Part shown: one piece after another, positions 17,381 to 25,878 of the stretch
How the letters are laid out: the number at the start of each line of letters is the position of its first letter
Position numbering within the stretch: the first letter of the stretch is position 1
Notes under the pieces: model-generated
The model's database searches: none
Told to the model about the DNA's origin: nothing
What the model saw: only the letters and a program-made list of their open reading frames with translations
Source: Parvularcula bermudensis HTCC2503
GTDB taxonomy: Bacteria > Pseudomonadota > Alphaproteobacteria > Caulobacterales > Parvularculaceae
Assembly: GCF_000152825.2 (NCBI RefSeq)
Contig: NC_014414.1
Coordinates: 1 to 64,000, forward strand
Reading direction: 5' to 3'
Length of the DNA: 64,000 nucleotides
Program-made: the position numbers and the translations under genes

Positions 17381-20244
17381 TATGAGTGCTCCGCCATTCT
17401 CTCCTTAAGGGCCTCGGCAATCGCTCCGTTGACGTCGTACCCATCATACTCTTCGATTAGCGCATCGTCGAAATGCTTAAACGCCCATTCATTGATGGCT
17501 TCGAGTCCTCCTTGCATCATCAGGCCACGGCGCGCAGCTAGGGCAGCAATCTCGTCTTCCGCCCAATGCGGACGCTCAAGAAGTTCCGTAGCCAACGAGG
17601 CATGCTTTGGATCGAGCCCATCGAAGATACTCGTCTCCTCCTCTTGTAGCGCAAGATCTTCATCGTCGGCTTCATCCCCACCCAGGATACTCCCCAAGAC
17701 CTTCGATGCCTGTTCCGTTTGTCGAGAGATCTCGGCGATCCTGCTTCGATCAAGAACAAGGCCCGTGCGGTTCGAGGTCTCGGGAGGAATAGTTTCGCCG
17801 GCCGGCGCAGAGACAGCTGGGCGCACAGAGACGGGTTCGTCAGCCATCGCACCCACATGAAGATCGCTGTAAACCTCGCTCGGGTCTAGGCCCATGACGC
17901 GGTAAATCTTCTCGATGCTCGCAATCTCGTCGCGATGGATAACGCCGTCCGCGTTCGCAATCGCCACAATAATTCGTCTTACGACGGCGACCTCGCCATT
18001 GGCAGCCTCCTTTAGGCGTTTGCGAAACAAGCTAAAATCCGGTGGGACGCTTAGCAACCAGTCGAGATTAGCTTGGAGTCGGGCACGCTCATGCTCGTCA
18101 AGCTGGGTATTGCCGTGGATGGTCTCAGCGAGAGCAGTCTTCTCGGCCGGCGCGATGGTCCCATCTGCGTGAGCAATGAGCGCCGCCAGGCCGAGTTCGA
18201 GAAGGGCTGCTTTGTAGGCGTCGCTCGCCCCATCCGCGAGATCATATCCCTCTGGCAAGGGAAAAAGGATGACGGGCTCATTGATTTTCGGTGGGCGGAG
18301 CGCATAGCGCGGGTCGGGAGCCAACCCGTAACCGATGAGCGCTAAGGCATCGGCGGCCCCGGTCAAATGGCGCCGGGTGACCTTCTCAGGACGATTGCCT
18401 TCAAGACGAACCAAGAGGTCGCCCAGCGACACACCGCCCTGTTTTACGGTTTCGCCTGCCCAAGCGCGAAGCCGTTCAATATCCGCAGAACCATACAGAG
18501 GTCTGATGGATGGCGGAAGAAGCGCAAGCCCCTCCAGGGTGCCACGTCCCTCTGGATTGCGGCCCAGAAGCCGGCTGTACTTGTCGAGGGCGTCCATTGC
18601 CTCGTCTGCCACTACTTGGATTGCCCGAACCGGCGTCTTAAGACCCGAGACATCTGGAAGCGATCCCTGCGCGTCAGACATTGTAATGGTCGCGCTAAAT
18701 TCCCCGGAAGCGGCCTGATAGGAGGGCGTTAGCTCGCGTTTCGGGCGGCGGACCGGCAGTCCCTTCGGATACCTGTCTGCGAATATCTGTTCGAACACGG
18801 CCCTAAATTCCGGCGCGCAGCGGCGGGCCGGTGTCCTGAGCTGACGTTCCGGGTGGCAAAGAAGCCAACTCAAGGCCCAATCGCTGGGGATGTTCTCGCC
18901 ATTGGCAACTCGAAGGCCGAGCGCGACGGACAGAGACAGGGGGAGGTCGAACCCCTTGTGATCGAAGATCGGCTCGAGATCGCCCTCGGCTTGGAGCACC
19001 CGCCCGATGTCCAGAAACGCAGATAGGTAGCGGTGAGCCGAGTGATTGCTACCGAACAACCCGAGGAGCCGATCGACCTCGTCAAGGATCTGGGTCTTTT
19101 CCTCTGTATCGGGACTGTCTTTGAAGAACCTTCTTTCTAAGCCATAAAAGTATAAGAACATGTAGCCGACGTTGGCGCGCGTATCTGATCGTCCGGAAGC
19201 CAACCAGTCGAGGTAAGTTGCACGTGACGTGGCTGTGATCTCGTGGTACTTTGGCCAGTAGCCCATCCCTTCCCCAGCGAAGTCGTCACCGCGCCTTGCG
19301 ACACTTAGGGACGGATCGATGAACGCACCGGATCGCGTGCCGTAACCATCCAAGCGTGGCGCAACTCCAACATAGACCATCCCACCAATCTCGCGGCCTG
19401 CGACTTTGCGCGACCCTCCCTTGGGCACCCAGCCGGACTTTGGGTCCGACGAGAGGACCTCGCGGTCGGGTCTGTGGGGCGTCTGTCGAGGAGCATCGCT
19501 TTCGAGCTCTCGCGCGTTTTTCAGCCGAAATCGTTCGGCACTTGAACGATCTACCGCTTGCGGTGAAGAAAGCGCCTGATTGGAGACGTTCCGAGCAGTG
19601 TCCTCCAGATCTCTCGCATTCTTCAGTCGGAACCGGTCTGAGGACGATCTTACGACAGAATGAGGAGACGACGTTGGCTTTTCAGGATCGCGCTTGAAAG
19701 CCGCTGCCACCGCCTCGCGCGTTGGCGACAAATGAGAATTGATGGCTGCACGTGATTCAGTCATGGAGCTAGATCCCGAGCTCATCGCGCGGCGCTGAGA
19801 CCGGCGGGCGAACCGGATGCTACCGACAGCAGCGATCGCGACCAGCAGGCCAAACGCGGTCCAGGCACCCTCCGCGGGCAACGATGGCGCCTTGGCGGAC
19901 GGCGCCGCAGAGGTTTCATAGTCTATATCCGGCAAAGGCGCCGGGGCGACGGAAGGCGCCGACAGCCGCGCGACAGTCTGGTCATCGAGCTCGCCCGACA
20001 CAACCAGGTCTTGGTCCCGTTGGAAGGCCTCAATCGCGGAGACGGTGCGCGGCCCCGAAAACCCGTCAGCAGGGCCAGGCTCGTAGCCACGCTCGAGAAG
20101 TTGCTCTTGAGCAGATCGAATCGCTGGGTCCTGAGCTGATGCGGTCGGCATCATGGCTACGGCTGCAATTAGTACAGCTGTCGCCGCGATGACCCGCTTT
20201 GCTAGGATGTAGCAGACCACCCCTGCCCCTTTTGTGAGTACCAC
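17380..20244 (-). CDS. sngA: TerB-domain protein with envelope-anchoring N-terminus, Shango-like SngA
   Basis: 954 residues, GTG start at 20244 with a G-rich ribosome-binding site 8 nt upstream. Domains in order: a hydrophobic signal-like segment (about 10-37, ending T-A-S-A-Q); a peptidoglycan-binding_1 fold (about 38-95: L-L-E-R-G-Y-E-P-G-P-A-D-G-F-S-G-P-R-T, A-I-E-A-F-Q-R); a Pro/Ala linker; a transmembrane helix (about 127-145) with a following R-R-S-Q-R-R; a low-complexity region with two copies of an R-F-R-L-K-N-A-R motif (about 205-250); TerB_N (G-Y-W-P-K-Y-H-E-I, Y-L-D-W-L-A-S-G-R, F-Y-G-L-E-R-R, about 330-370); a TerB core (L-I-A-H-A-D-G-T-I-A-P-A-E-K, near 690); and TerB_C at the end. 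The TerB parts fit Shango; the periplasmic head is unusual. Confidence 0.78.
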   Translation of the reverse strand: MVLTKGAGVVCYILAKRVIAATAVLIAAVAMMPTASAQDPAIRSAQEQLLERGYEPGPADGFSGPRTVSAIEAFQRDQDLVVSGELDDQTVARLSAPSVAPAPLPDIDYETSAAPSAKAPSLPAEGAWTAFGLLVAIAAVGSIRFARRSQRRAMSSGSSSMTESRAAINSHLSPTREAVAAAFKRDPEKPTSSPHSVVRSSSDRFRLKNARDLEDTARNVSNQALSSPQAVDRSSAERFRLKNARELESDAPRQTPHRPDREVLSSDPKSGWVPKGGSRKVAGREIGGMVYVGVAPRLDGYGTRSGAFIDPSLSVARRGDDFAGEGMGYWPKYHEITATSRATYLDWLASGRSDTRANVGYMFLYFYGLERRFFKDSPDTEEKTQILDEVDRLLGLFGSNHSAHRYLSAFLDIGRVLQAEGDLEPIFDHKGFDLPLSLSVALGLRVANGENIPSDWALSWLLCHPERQLRTPARRCAPEFRAVFEQIFADRYPKGLPVRRPKRELTPSYQAASGEFSATITMSDAQGSLPDVSGLKTPVRAIQVVADEAMDALDKYSRLLGRNPEGRGTLEGLALLPPSIRPLYGSADIERLRAWAGETVKQGGVSLGDLLVRLEGNRPEKVTRRHLTGAADALALIGYGLAPDPRYALRPPKINEPVILFPLPEGYDLADGASDAYKAALLELGLAALIAHADGTIAPAEKTALAETIHGNTQLDEHERARLQANLDWLLSVPPDFSLFRKRLKEAANGEVAVVRRIIVAIANADGVIHRDEIASIEKIYRVMGLDPSEVYSDLHVGAMADEPVSVRPAVSAPAGETIPPETSNRTGLVLDRSRIAEISRQTEQASKVLGSILGGDEADDEDLALQEEETSIFDGLDPKHASLATELLERPHWAEDEIAALAARRGLMMQGGLEAINEWAFKHFDDALIEEYDGYDVNGAIAEALKERMAEHS

Positions 20245-20778
20245 TTTAGCGCCCCCATAAATTCTCGCTCGGTCCTACAGGTTGTTGGTCCTCCGGAACA
20301 CCCGACTTGAGCGACCGGTTTCTGCAGATACACGGAAAATCAGGCAGCGCGACACGACCCGTTTTTGGTGCACGGCCGCGTTCGCGGTTAGCCGCCACCC
20401 GGCATTACATCGCCAAAACATTCCGCAGGAGCTCATGAGCGACCTAGCCGAGCGGTAGCGACGTGACCGGTACGCCGAATCTCAGCACTTCGAACAAAGC
20501 AAAAGCGGCAGAGAAATAGTAAGCGTTAATCAGCAACCCCCTTCCGTCGGAGGACGGACTCCGGGCAGGAAAGACAAAGGTTCTTGTGGGCTCAGGATAT
20601 TTCGATCCGAATGGAGACGTTGAGTTAGGATATCACTAGTGCCAAAGGTTTGTGACACTACTCTGGGGCAGTGCAGCCGCAACTCGCAGATGGGCGCGTA
20701 CCTTACGTGTGAGATAAGAAACACGATTCTTGCTGCAAAGACGATGGAAGCGATGAGCGCGGGTGCGCCAGGAATACG
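20245..20778. other. Divergent intergenic region between two defence cassettes
   Basis: 534 bp, lower in G+C than the backbone, holding the promoters of the leftward Shango-like operon and the rightward Septu-like pair. At 20637-20660 an imperfect palindrome, TAGTG-C-CAAA-GG-TTTG-TGA-CACTA, could be a regulator site. No gene-like frame with a ribosome-binding site was seen; a 64-codon minus-strand frame at 20530-20724 resembles nothing known. Confidence 0.4.
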
Positions 20779-22344
20779 ATGAAATTCGTCGTCAAATTCC
20801 TGTCGGGCGAGTCACCGGCCACAAAGCGTTACCCGCACGCGGTGCTTACACAGAACAACTGGGACGACTACGGCTACAAGACCACGTTTCAAGTCACCCT
20901 GCACGTAACGGCTGACGAACGCCATCACCTCGGCAATATCAAGATCATCGAAGCCCATCGCACTGGGGGCTACACCGAAATGCCGGAGAAACCCTTCAGC
21001 CGATTGTCGGCGGGCCATGCTTCGCTTGCCGCAGAGCTCGACTACTATGAAACGCTCTATAAACTAGGACGAAGCATCTACGAACCCTTCCTGAAAGGCC
21101 TGCGAGACGTCGCATTCGATGACGAGATAAAGGCCGAAGTCGAGGATAGCGAGGCGTTTGAGGTTTCCCTGCTACGCTTCGTTGGAGCGAAACGAACACT
21201 CGCTGATGCCGCTCGGTTGTTTCGAAAAGATGGGCTACCGGCTAAGCGGCGAACCAGGGGATTTAAGGTTAAGTTCAAGACGCGAACAGCGCGCACATCC
21301 GATTCGTTTGTGATTGAGTTCGACTTTCGGCGCCAAGGACGGCTGCCTAACCGGATCAACGCTCTGATTGGATATAATGGGACAGGTAAGACCCGAATAC
21401 TCTCCAACCTCGCTATCGTCGCGAGCGGTTATGGCTACGGCAGCAAGAGAGAGATTCTTGAGAATGCTGCAGGGCGGTTCGTCGGTAATGCCCCACCGTT
21501 CAAGACGGTCGTCGTGGTATCGTACAGCGCGTTCGACACCTTCGTCATTCCGGGAAGCACGGAACAGGAAAAGGAGAGGCTTGAGGATAGCGGCGAGATA
21601 TTTGGATATGTCTATTGCGGTCTTCGTGTGCGCTCTGGCGACGAAGATGCCTCCGCCAACGAGCGGCCGTATCGATTGCGCACACCGCTGGAGGTCGAAG
21701 CAGAATTTCTGGATGCTCTGAATCGCGTTCGAAAAGCTGAACGGTTGGAGACCTTACTGGAGGTGCTGAAGCCGCTCCTTAGGGACCCATCGTTCCAACG
21801 GATTGGGCTAACACAGTTCTACACTAATCGCGATGACGATGCATTGGCGGAGCTCTTCCGGGGACTGAGTAGCGGCCACAAGGTCGTCTTGAAGATCGTT
21901 ACCGAGCTAACCGCACATATTTCGGGTTCCGAACCCACACTGGTTTTAATCGATGAACCTGAAACCCATCTCCATCCTCCCCTGCTCGCTGCGTTTCTGA
22001 AGAGCATCCGGGCTTGCCTTGAAACCTTTGACGGCTACGCGATTATGGCGACCCATTCACCCGTCGTATTGCAGGAAACCCCCGCGAAGTACGTACACGT
22101 TTTGCGTCGACATGCTGACGAGTCGCGAGTCGTATCACCGAGTGTCGAAACCTTTGCAGAAAGTATCGGCGTCATCACGCAGGAAGTATTCAATCTCAAC
22201 GATGGATCGACAGACTGGCACGAAACACTGCAGGAATTGGCCCGTCGAAACAGCCTCGAGGAGATCGAAGAGGCATTCGGACGGAAGTTAGGCTTCGCAG
22301 CACGGTCCTACGTCCTAAGTGTTCGCGATGAGATGGAGGGCTAG
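20779..22344 (+). CDS. ptuA: Septu-like AAA ATPase (PtuA-like)
   Basis: 521 residues. An ABC/SMC-type ATPase: Walker A G-Y-N-G-T-G-K-T at about 196-203, signature-like L-S-S-G-H-K-V-V-L-K near 368-377, Walker B L-V-L-I-D-E-P-E-T-H-L-H-P-P near 390-405, and the switch histidine in M-A-T-H-S-P-V-V-L-Q-E. This is the AAA_15/AAA_21 set used by PtuA and OLD-like proteins. No TOPRIM domain follows; instead an HNH nuclease is encoded 4 bp downstream, the Septu arrangement. Some 190 residues precede Walker A, longer than in the PtuA proteins I know. It probably senses phage infection and controls the nuclease. Confidence 0.72.
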   Translation: MKFVVKFLSGESPATKRYPHAVLTQNNWDDYGYKTTFQVTLHVTADERHHLGNIKIIEAHRTGGYTEMPEKPFSRLSAGHASLAAELDYYETLYKLGRSIYEPFLKGLRDVAFDDEIKAEVEDSEAFEVSLLRFVGAKRTLADAARLFRKDGLPAKRRTRGFKVKFKTRTARTSDSFVIEFDFRRQGRLPNRINALIGYNGTGKTRILSNLAIVASGYGYGSKREILENAAGRFVGNAPPFKTVVVVSYSAFDTFVIPGSTEQEKERLEDSGEIFGYVYCGLRVRSGDEDASANERPYRLRTPLEVEAEFLDALNRVRKAERLETLLEVLKPLLRDPSFQRIGLTQFYTNRDDDALAELFRGLSSGHKVVLKIVTELTAHISGSEPTLVLIDEPETHLHPPLLAAFLKSIRACLETFDGYAIMATHSPVVLQETPAKYVHVLRRHADESRVVSPSVETFAESIGVITQEVFNLNDGSTDWHETLQELARRNSLEEIEEAFGRKLGFAARSYVLSVRDEMEG

Positions 22345-22348
22345 CGGA

Positions 22349-23203
22349 ATGCGCTCCATCCCGCTTCTCGCCGTCGACGCGACAGGTGTGTTCGACGAAA
22401 TCGCCGCCGCAAAACGTCAGCCTAGGCGGCAACGGATCCAAGCCGTGCGCAGTAAAGTGCTAACGGCATACGAAGCGTACAATAACGTCGTTCCGGAGGT
22501 CGGTGGGCTTGCTAAGGTGCAGATGACCGACAAACAGAAGCACGCTATGCGCCACGCCTATACGGTAGAGACCCAGCCGATGACAAAGCTCCGCGGAGAG
22601 CTTTTGGAAAGGACAATTGTTGCACGATGCCCCTTCTGCGGGATCGGCGAAACTTCGACACTGGATCACTATCTTCCGAAGGAGGAATATCCGGAGTTTT
22701 CGGTCTTCCCGAACAATCTCGTCCCGAGCTGCTCTGTATGCAACACGCACAAACGAGTTTTGATCGTTGACGAAGGGACGAGTGTGAGGATGTTTTTACA
22801 TCCCTGCTACGATTCGATACCGGACGAGAATTTTCTGTCGGTGCGCGTACGAATGGAGGCGGACGCGCTGATTCTGTCGTATGGCCTGCGCCAGCCAATC
22901 GGTATGGCGCTGGTTGTATTCCAACGTCTTAGAACGCATTTCAGCGAACTCAAACTGGCGAACCGCTACCGGCGCATGGCCTTTGAGCACTTGGGAGGAC
23001 AGTACCGCTCCCTTCGGCGAACCTATGGACCAAACAAGAATCCCAAGCGCGTGGCTGAGCAATTAATCGAGGGTGCGGGCGATTTCGAGGACCGGTTCGG
23101 TCCAAACTACTGGCTGGCCAGATTATACCGAGCGCTAGCAGCTGATGCCGAGTTTTGTGGTGGAGGCTTTGAAGCCCTCCAAGTTCATGCTCAGCAGCAG
23201 TAG
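22349..23203 (+). CDS. ptuB: HNH endonuclease, PtuB-like
   Basis: 284 residues from ATG 22349, with GGAGGG at 22335-22340, 4 bp after the ATPase stop. A zinc-finger HNH core is visible: C-P-F-C-G (94-97), L-D-H-Y-L-P-K-E-E-Y-P (catalytic D-H at 106-107), P-N-N-L-V-P-S-C-S-V-C-N (Asn 122-123, Cys 128/131) and T-H-K at 133-135. Helical arms flank the core. Septu PtuB proteins have this architecture and cut DNA when released by PtuA. The pairing and spacing support that. Another ATPase-HNH defence family cannot be excluded. Confidence 0.75.
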   Translation: MRSIPLLAVDATGVFDEIAAAKRQPRRQRIQAVRSKVLTAYEAYNNVVPEVGGLAKVQMTDKQKHAMRHAYTVETQPMTKLRGELLERTIVARCPFCGIGETSTLDHYLPKEEYPEFSVFPNNLVPSCSVCNTHKRVLIVDEGTSVRMFLHPCYDSIPDENFLSVRVRMEADALILSYGLRQPIGMALVVFQRLRTHFSELKLANRYRRMAFEHLGGQYRSLRRTYGPNKNPKRVAEQLIEGAGDFEDRFGPNYWLARLYRALAADAEFCGGGFEALQVHAQQQ

Positions 23204-23786
23204 GCCTCCAGGTATCGATCTGCGAGACCGTCAAGCTCTCTTAAAGCGTCAATGACGTTCCTTTGTGGCCGGGGTTCAGAGATCGGAGTGCTCGCCCGAC
23301 GAATAAATAGGCGCGCCGGCCAGAAGATCTCTGGCTCATGCAGAAGCGTCGAACACTTTGATAGAGCGAAAGCCGTTCAAACGAAGGCTTCCGCACAGTT
23401 GAATACTTGCTGGTAAAACGCACCCTTACAGGAATTGCGAACCGGATCGAGCGCGAGAATGGTTGGTTCCGAATCGCAAGAACATCCACAACGTTTAAAA
23501 AGCGTCCGTATGCGAGACGTAGAAAAAATTGGTCGAGGCGACCGGTGTGCTGTCATCAGCATACGCAACTCGTATTCTGCAAGGCGAAGGCAACCATATT
23601 CTAACTTAAGAACCGCAACTTATACGCGGGCATGCTCATACTAGGTCACGCGGGAGTCGGTAATACCGTTAGTTTACTCGAGGTCGAAGTCGAGGAGGAA
23701 CTAGCACTAATGCAATGGAATTAAGCTGTAGCTGCCGTCAACCGGAACCGACATAACCGGCCTGCGACAACTGTCGGGAGGGAAAA
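23204..23786. other. Intergenic stretch between Septu-like pair and CBASS effector
   Basis: 583 bp of moderate G+C. Several short frames exist on both strands, such as 23241-23489 minus and 23407-23604 plus, but none has a family signature, a good ribosome-binding site or a composition that sets it apart. It may be remnants of cargo exchange. No tRNA, hairpin or repeat was identified. Confidence 0.35.
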
Positions 23787-24617
23787 TCAAGTCCGCGCTT
23801 TATCCCAAGAATCTGTGATATTCTGCTTTCGCCTTTCGTAAACACCCGTTTGCGGAATAGGCGCAGCCTCGACAGCAGCGTTGTAGTCGCCAAGAATCAA
23901 CATCAGATCAGCGGTCTTGTTCGGCTTGCCTTTCAGCGCCTCAAGCCGTTCAAGGACGAGACACACTTCATGCTGCGCCATCGAATAGTTGAAAGCGTCG
24001 CCGAGCACTTCGCGTGACACAAGAACAGTCATCACCACCAGAAAAATCCGTGAGAGGATGATATCCAGATCTTCCGAAAGAAACGGTACAATTGTGACAA
24101 TCACGAGGATGGCAGCGAACGCTAGCCCGGCAAATCGTACCCAGGCTGTCCTCGCGCTGTACTTGAACAAATCGGCGGACCAGAAGGCGCTCTCATAAAG
24201 ATTTTCGATCAGCCGATCCTCGCCTGGCGGTAGCCTACTTGCATAGTAATTGGTGTCGGCTTTGGCAGTGGCGCGTTTGCGGTCGCCGCCAAACGTCGCT
24301 TCGATGCTCTGATACTCATGAGCTGAGAGCTCATGCCCAAGGCCCTTCGCCAGTAATGTCGCCCGACGAACGCGCTCACCGTATCGGCGAAACCCTTGCT
24401 GCCGAAAACGGAGGCACGCAATGGCTGCTGCACCAACCAGTGACAGGCCCGCAGCCACTATGGCCAACTCCTGACCGGGCAGGAACACAGCGACGACTGC
24501 GATAACCGCCAAAACCCATTGGAGCCTTGAACTCCATCCCTGTGCCGTCTGCGCCGTATCGAACGCCTCGCGCGAAAACCCGATTAAATCCGTCAGTTTC
24601 TGGTCGACATCCGCCAT
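23787..24617 (-). CDS. S-4TM family pore-forming CBASS effector
   Basis: 276 residues from ATG 24617 (MADVDQKLTDLIGFS). Two helical hairpins are predicted: TM1 about 34-47 and TM2 51-69, TM3 about 161-180 and TM4 185-203, with a cytoplasmic charged middle containing Y-Y-A-S-R-L-P-P-G-E and a C-terminal region with V-L-E-R-L-E-A-L-K. This is the layout of the S-4TM putative pore-forming effector family found with CD-NTases. On cyclic-nucleotide binding it would permeabilise the inner membrane. It is transcribed divergently from the synthase, separated by 148 bp with a palindrome, whereas most CBASS effectors are in the same operon. Confidence 0.78.
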   Translation of the reverse strand: MADVDQKLTDLIGFSREAFDTAQTAQGWSSRLQWVLAVIAVVAVFLPGQELAIVAAGLSLVGAAAIACLRFRQQGFRRYGERVRRATLLAKGLGHELSAHEYQSIEATFGGDRKRATAKADTNYYASRLPPGEDRLIENLYESAFWSADLFKYSARTAWVRFAGLAFAAILVIVTIVPFLSEDLDIILSRIFLVVMTVLVSREVLGDAFNYSMAQHEVCLVLERLEALKGKPNKTADLMLILGDYNAAVEAAPIPQTGVYERRKQNITDSWDKART

Positions 24618-24685
24618 CCGAATCACCTCTATTGTGCCGTAAGGCGCATTTTGTTGCGGACCGGCGTTGAACAAGATATGCTGAG

Positions 24686-24718
24686 AACACATATAGAACT
24701 ATCGCTATATAGTGTGTT
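24686..24718. promoter_or_regulatory. Palindromic site between CBASS effector and synthase genes
   Basis: Arms AACACATATAG (24686-24696) and CTATATAGTGTGTT (24705-24718) are complementary apart from a 2-nt bulge. The site lies centrally in the 148-bp divergent region, so one bound regulator could control both the effector and the cdn-cap2-cap3 operon. It could also simply contain the A+T-rich promoter elements. No regulator gene is adjacent. Confidence 0.45.
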
Positions 24719-24765
24719 TTTCGGCGATCGCCCGTTCGGTCGCAATTTTTCTCGCGAGCTCGAAC

Positions 24766-25878
24766 ATGATCGATTGCCACAAGCATGTCGTCGCCTACCA
24801 TAACGACGAAATCACCCTTCCTGAAGCTGAACGCGGCGAAATGCGCAACCGCCGGAACGCCAACCGAAACCGGATCAAGACCCGGCTGAAGGCGAACGAA
24901 AAGCCCGCGCCCGCGTTTTTTGCGAGCCAGGGCTCCTATGCCGATAAGACGATGGTTCAATATCCGGACAAGGACTACGACATCGACGACGGCGTCTATT
25001 TCCGCAAGGAAGACCTCCTAGGCCCCAACGGCGGTGAGATGACCGCCTTGCTGGCTCGCAAAATGGTCTTTGACGCAATCAATGACGGCTCGTTCAAGAC
25101 CCCACCCGAGTTGCACACCAACTGCATTCGTGTCCTCTACGCCGCCGGCTACAATGTGGACGTGCCCGTCTATCGGATCGTCACAGAGACCGATATCTTC
25201 GGAAACGAGACCGCATATGTCGAACTTGCAGGAGCCGACTGGATTCGCTCGGACGCGCGCGACGTCTCTACATGGTTCGACGACGTCAACCAGTCCCGCA
25301 GTCCCGATACCGAAAACGGACGGCAATTCCGGCGTATCGTCCGGGATATCAAGAAACTGACCAACAGCCGTAAAAGCTGGCGCAAGCGTATTCTCTCCGG
25401 ATACGGCGTCACGATCCTGGCCGCCGAATGCTACGTTCCGTTCGCCGGACGCGACGATTATTCTCTGCACGCCACTTTGCGCGCCATGCATAATCGGCTC
25501 AAATTCTCACTCGCCCTTCAGAGCCCGGTCGAGCCCTACGACCACGTCGCGGACCATGACGACGCCCGGTCGAAATATTTCAGGGCCAGGCTCGACGATC
25601 TGGAAAGCTGTCTCGACGACATCGCGGCGGCCGAGACCGAAGACGAAGCGCTTGACGCCTGGTCGGACCTTTATGGCGACGACTATTTCTCCGATCGCAA
25701 AGCAAAAGCGCAGACCGAAGCCCTTGAGACCAAGTCCGCGGATGGCTCCCTTCTCGGTCTTGGTCTTGCCGCCGCGGGAATCGCCGCCGGCGCTGCGGCT
25801 CTTTCAGCCGCCCGCGCCAAACCGTCATGGGAGCCCAGCCAAGCTGTCTCCAAGGGCGGCGGACGCACCAATGCATGA
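24766..25878 (+). CDS. CD-NTase (DncV-like cyclic nucleotide synthase)
   Basis: 370 residues from ATG 24766 (MIDCHKHVVAYHN). The nucleotidyltransferase core shows G-S at 56-57, the metal-binding pair in D-Y-D-I-D-D-G-V-Y (D72, D74) and a third aspartate in V-D-V-P-V-Y (D132). The D-x-D-D-G pattern resembles DncV, so a clade A-like enzyme is likely, but the product cannot be read. The last 45 residues are an Ala/Gly/Leu hydrophobic helix (about 327-348) and a short polar tail ending G-G-G-R-T-N-A. In type II CBASS the C-terminus is conjugated by Cap2. Its stop overlaps the cap2 start (ATGA at 25875). Confidence 0.85.
   Translation: MIDCHKHVVAYHNDEITLPEAERGEMRNRRNANRNRIKTRLKANEKPAPAFFASQGSYADKTMVQYPDKDYDIDDGVYFRKEDLLGPNGGEMTALLARKMVFDAINDGSFKTPPELHTNCIRVLYAAGYNVDVPVYRIVTETDIFGNETAYVELAGADWIRSDARDVSTWFDDVNQSRSPDTENGRQFRRIVRDIKKLTNSRKSWRKRILSGYGVTILAAECYVPFAGRDDYSLHATLRAMHNRLKFSLALQSPVEPYDHVADHDDARSKYFRARLDDLESCLDDIAAAETEDEALDAWSDLYGDDYFSDRKAKAQTEALETKSADGSLLGLGLAAAGIAAGAAALSAARAKPSWEPSQAVSKGGGRTNA

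Noticed and set aside
13899-20244. BREX type 2 assignment
   Set aside because: ATPase and helicase resemble BrxD and BrxHI, but no methylase, PglZ phosphatase or BrxC-type protein is present and a TerB protein is.
20779-23203. Gabija or OLD-nuclease assignment
   Set aside because: The ATPase has no TOPRIM domain and the partner is an HNH protein, not a UvrD-like helicase.
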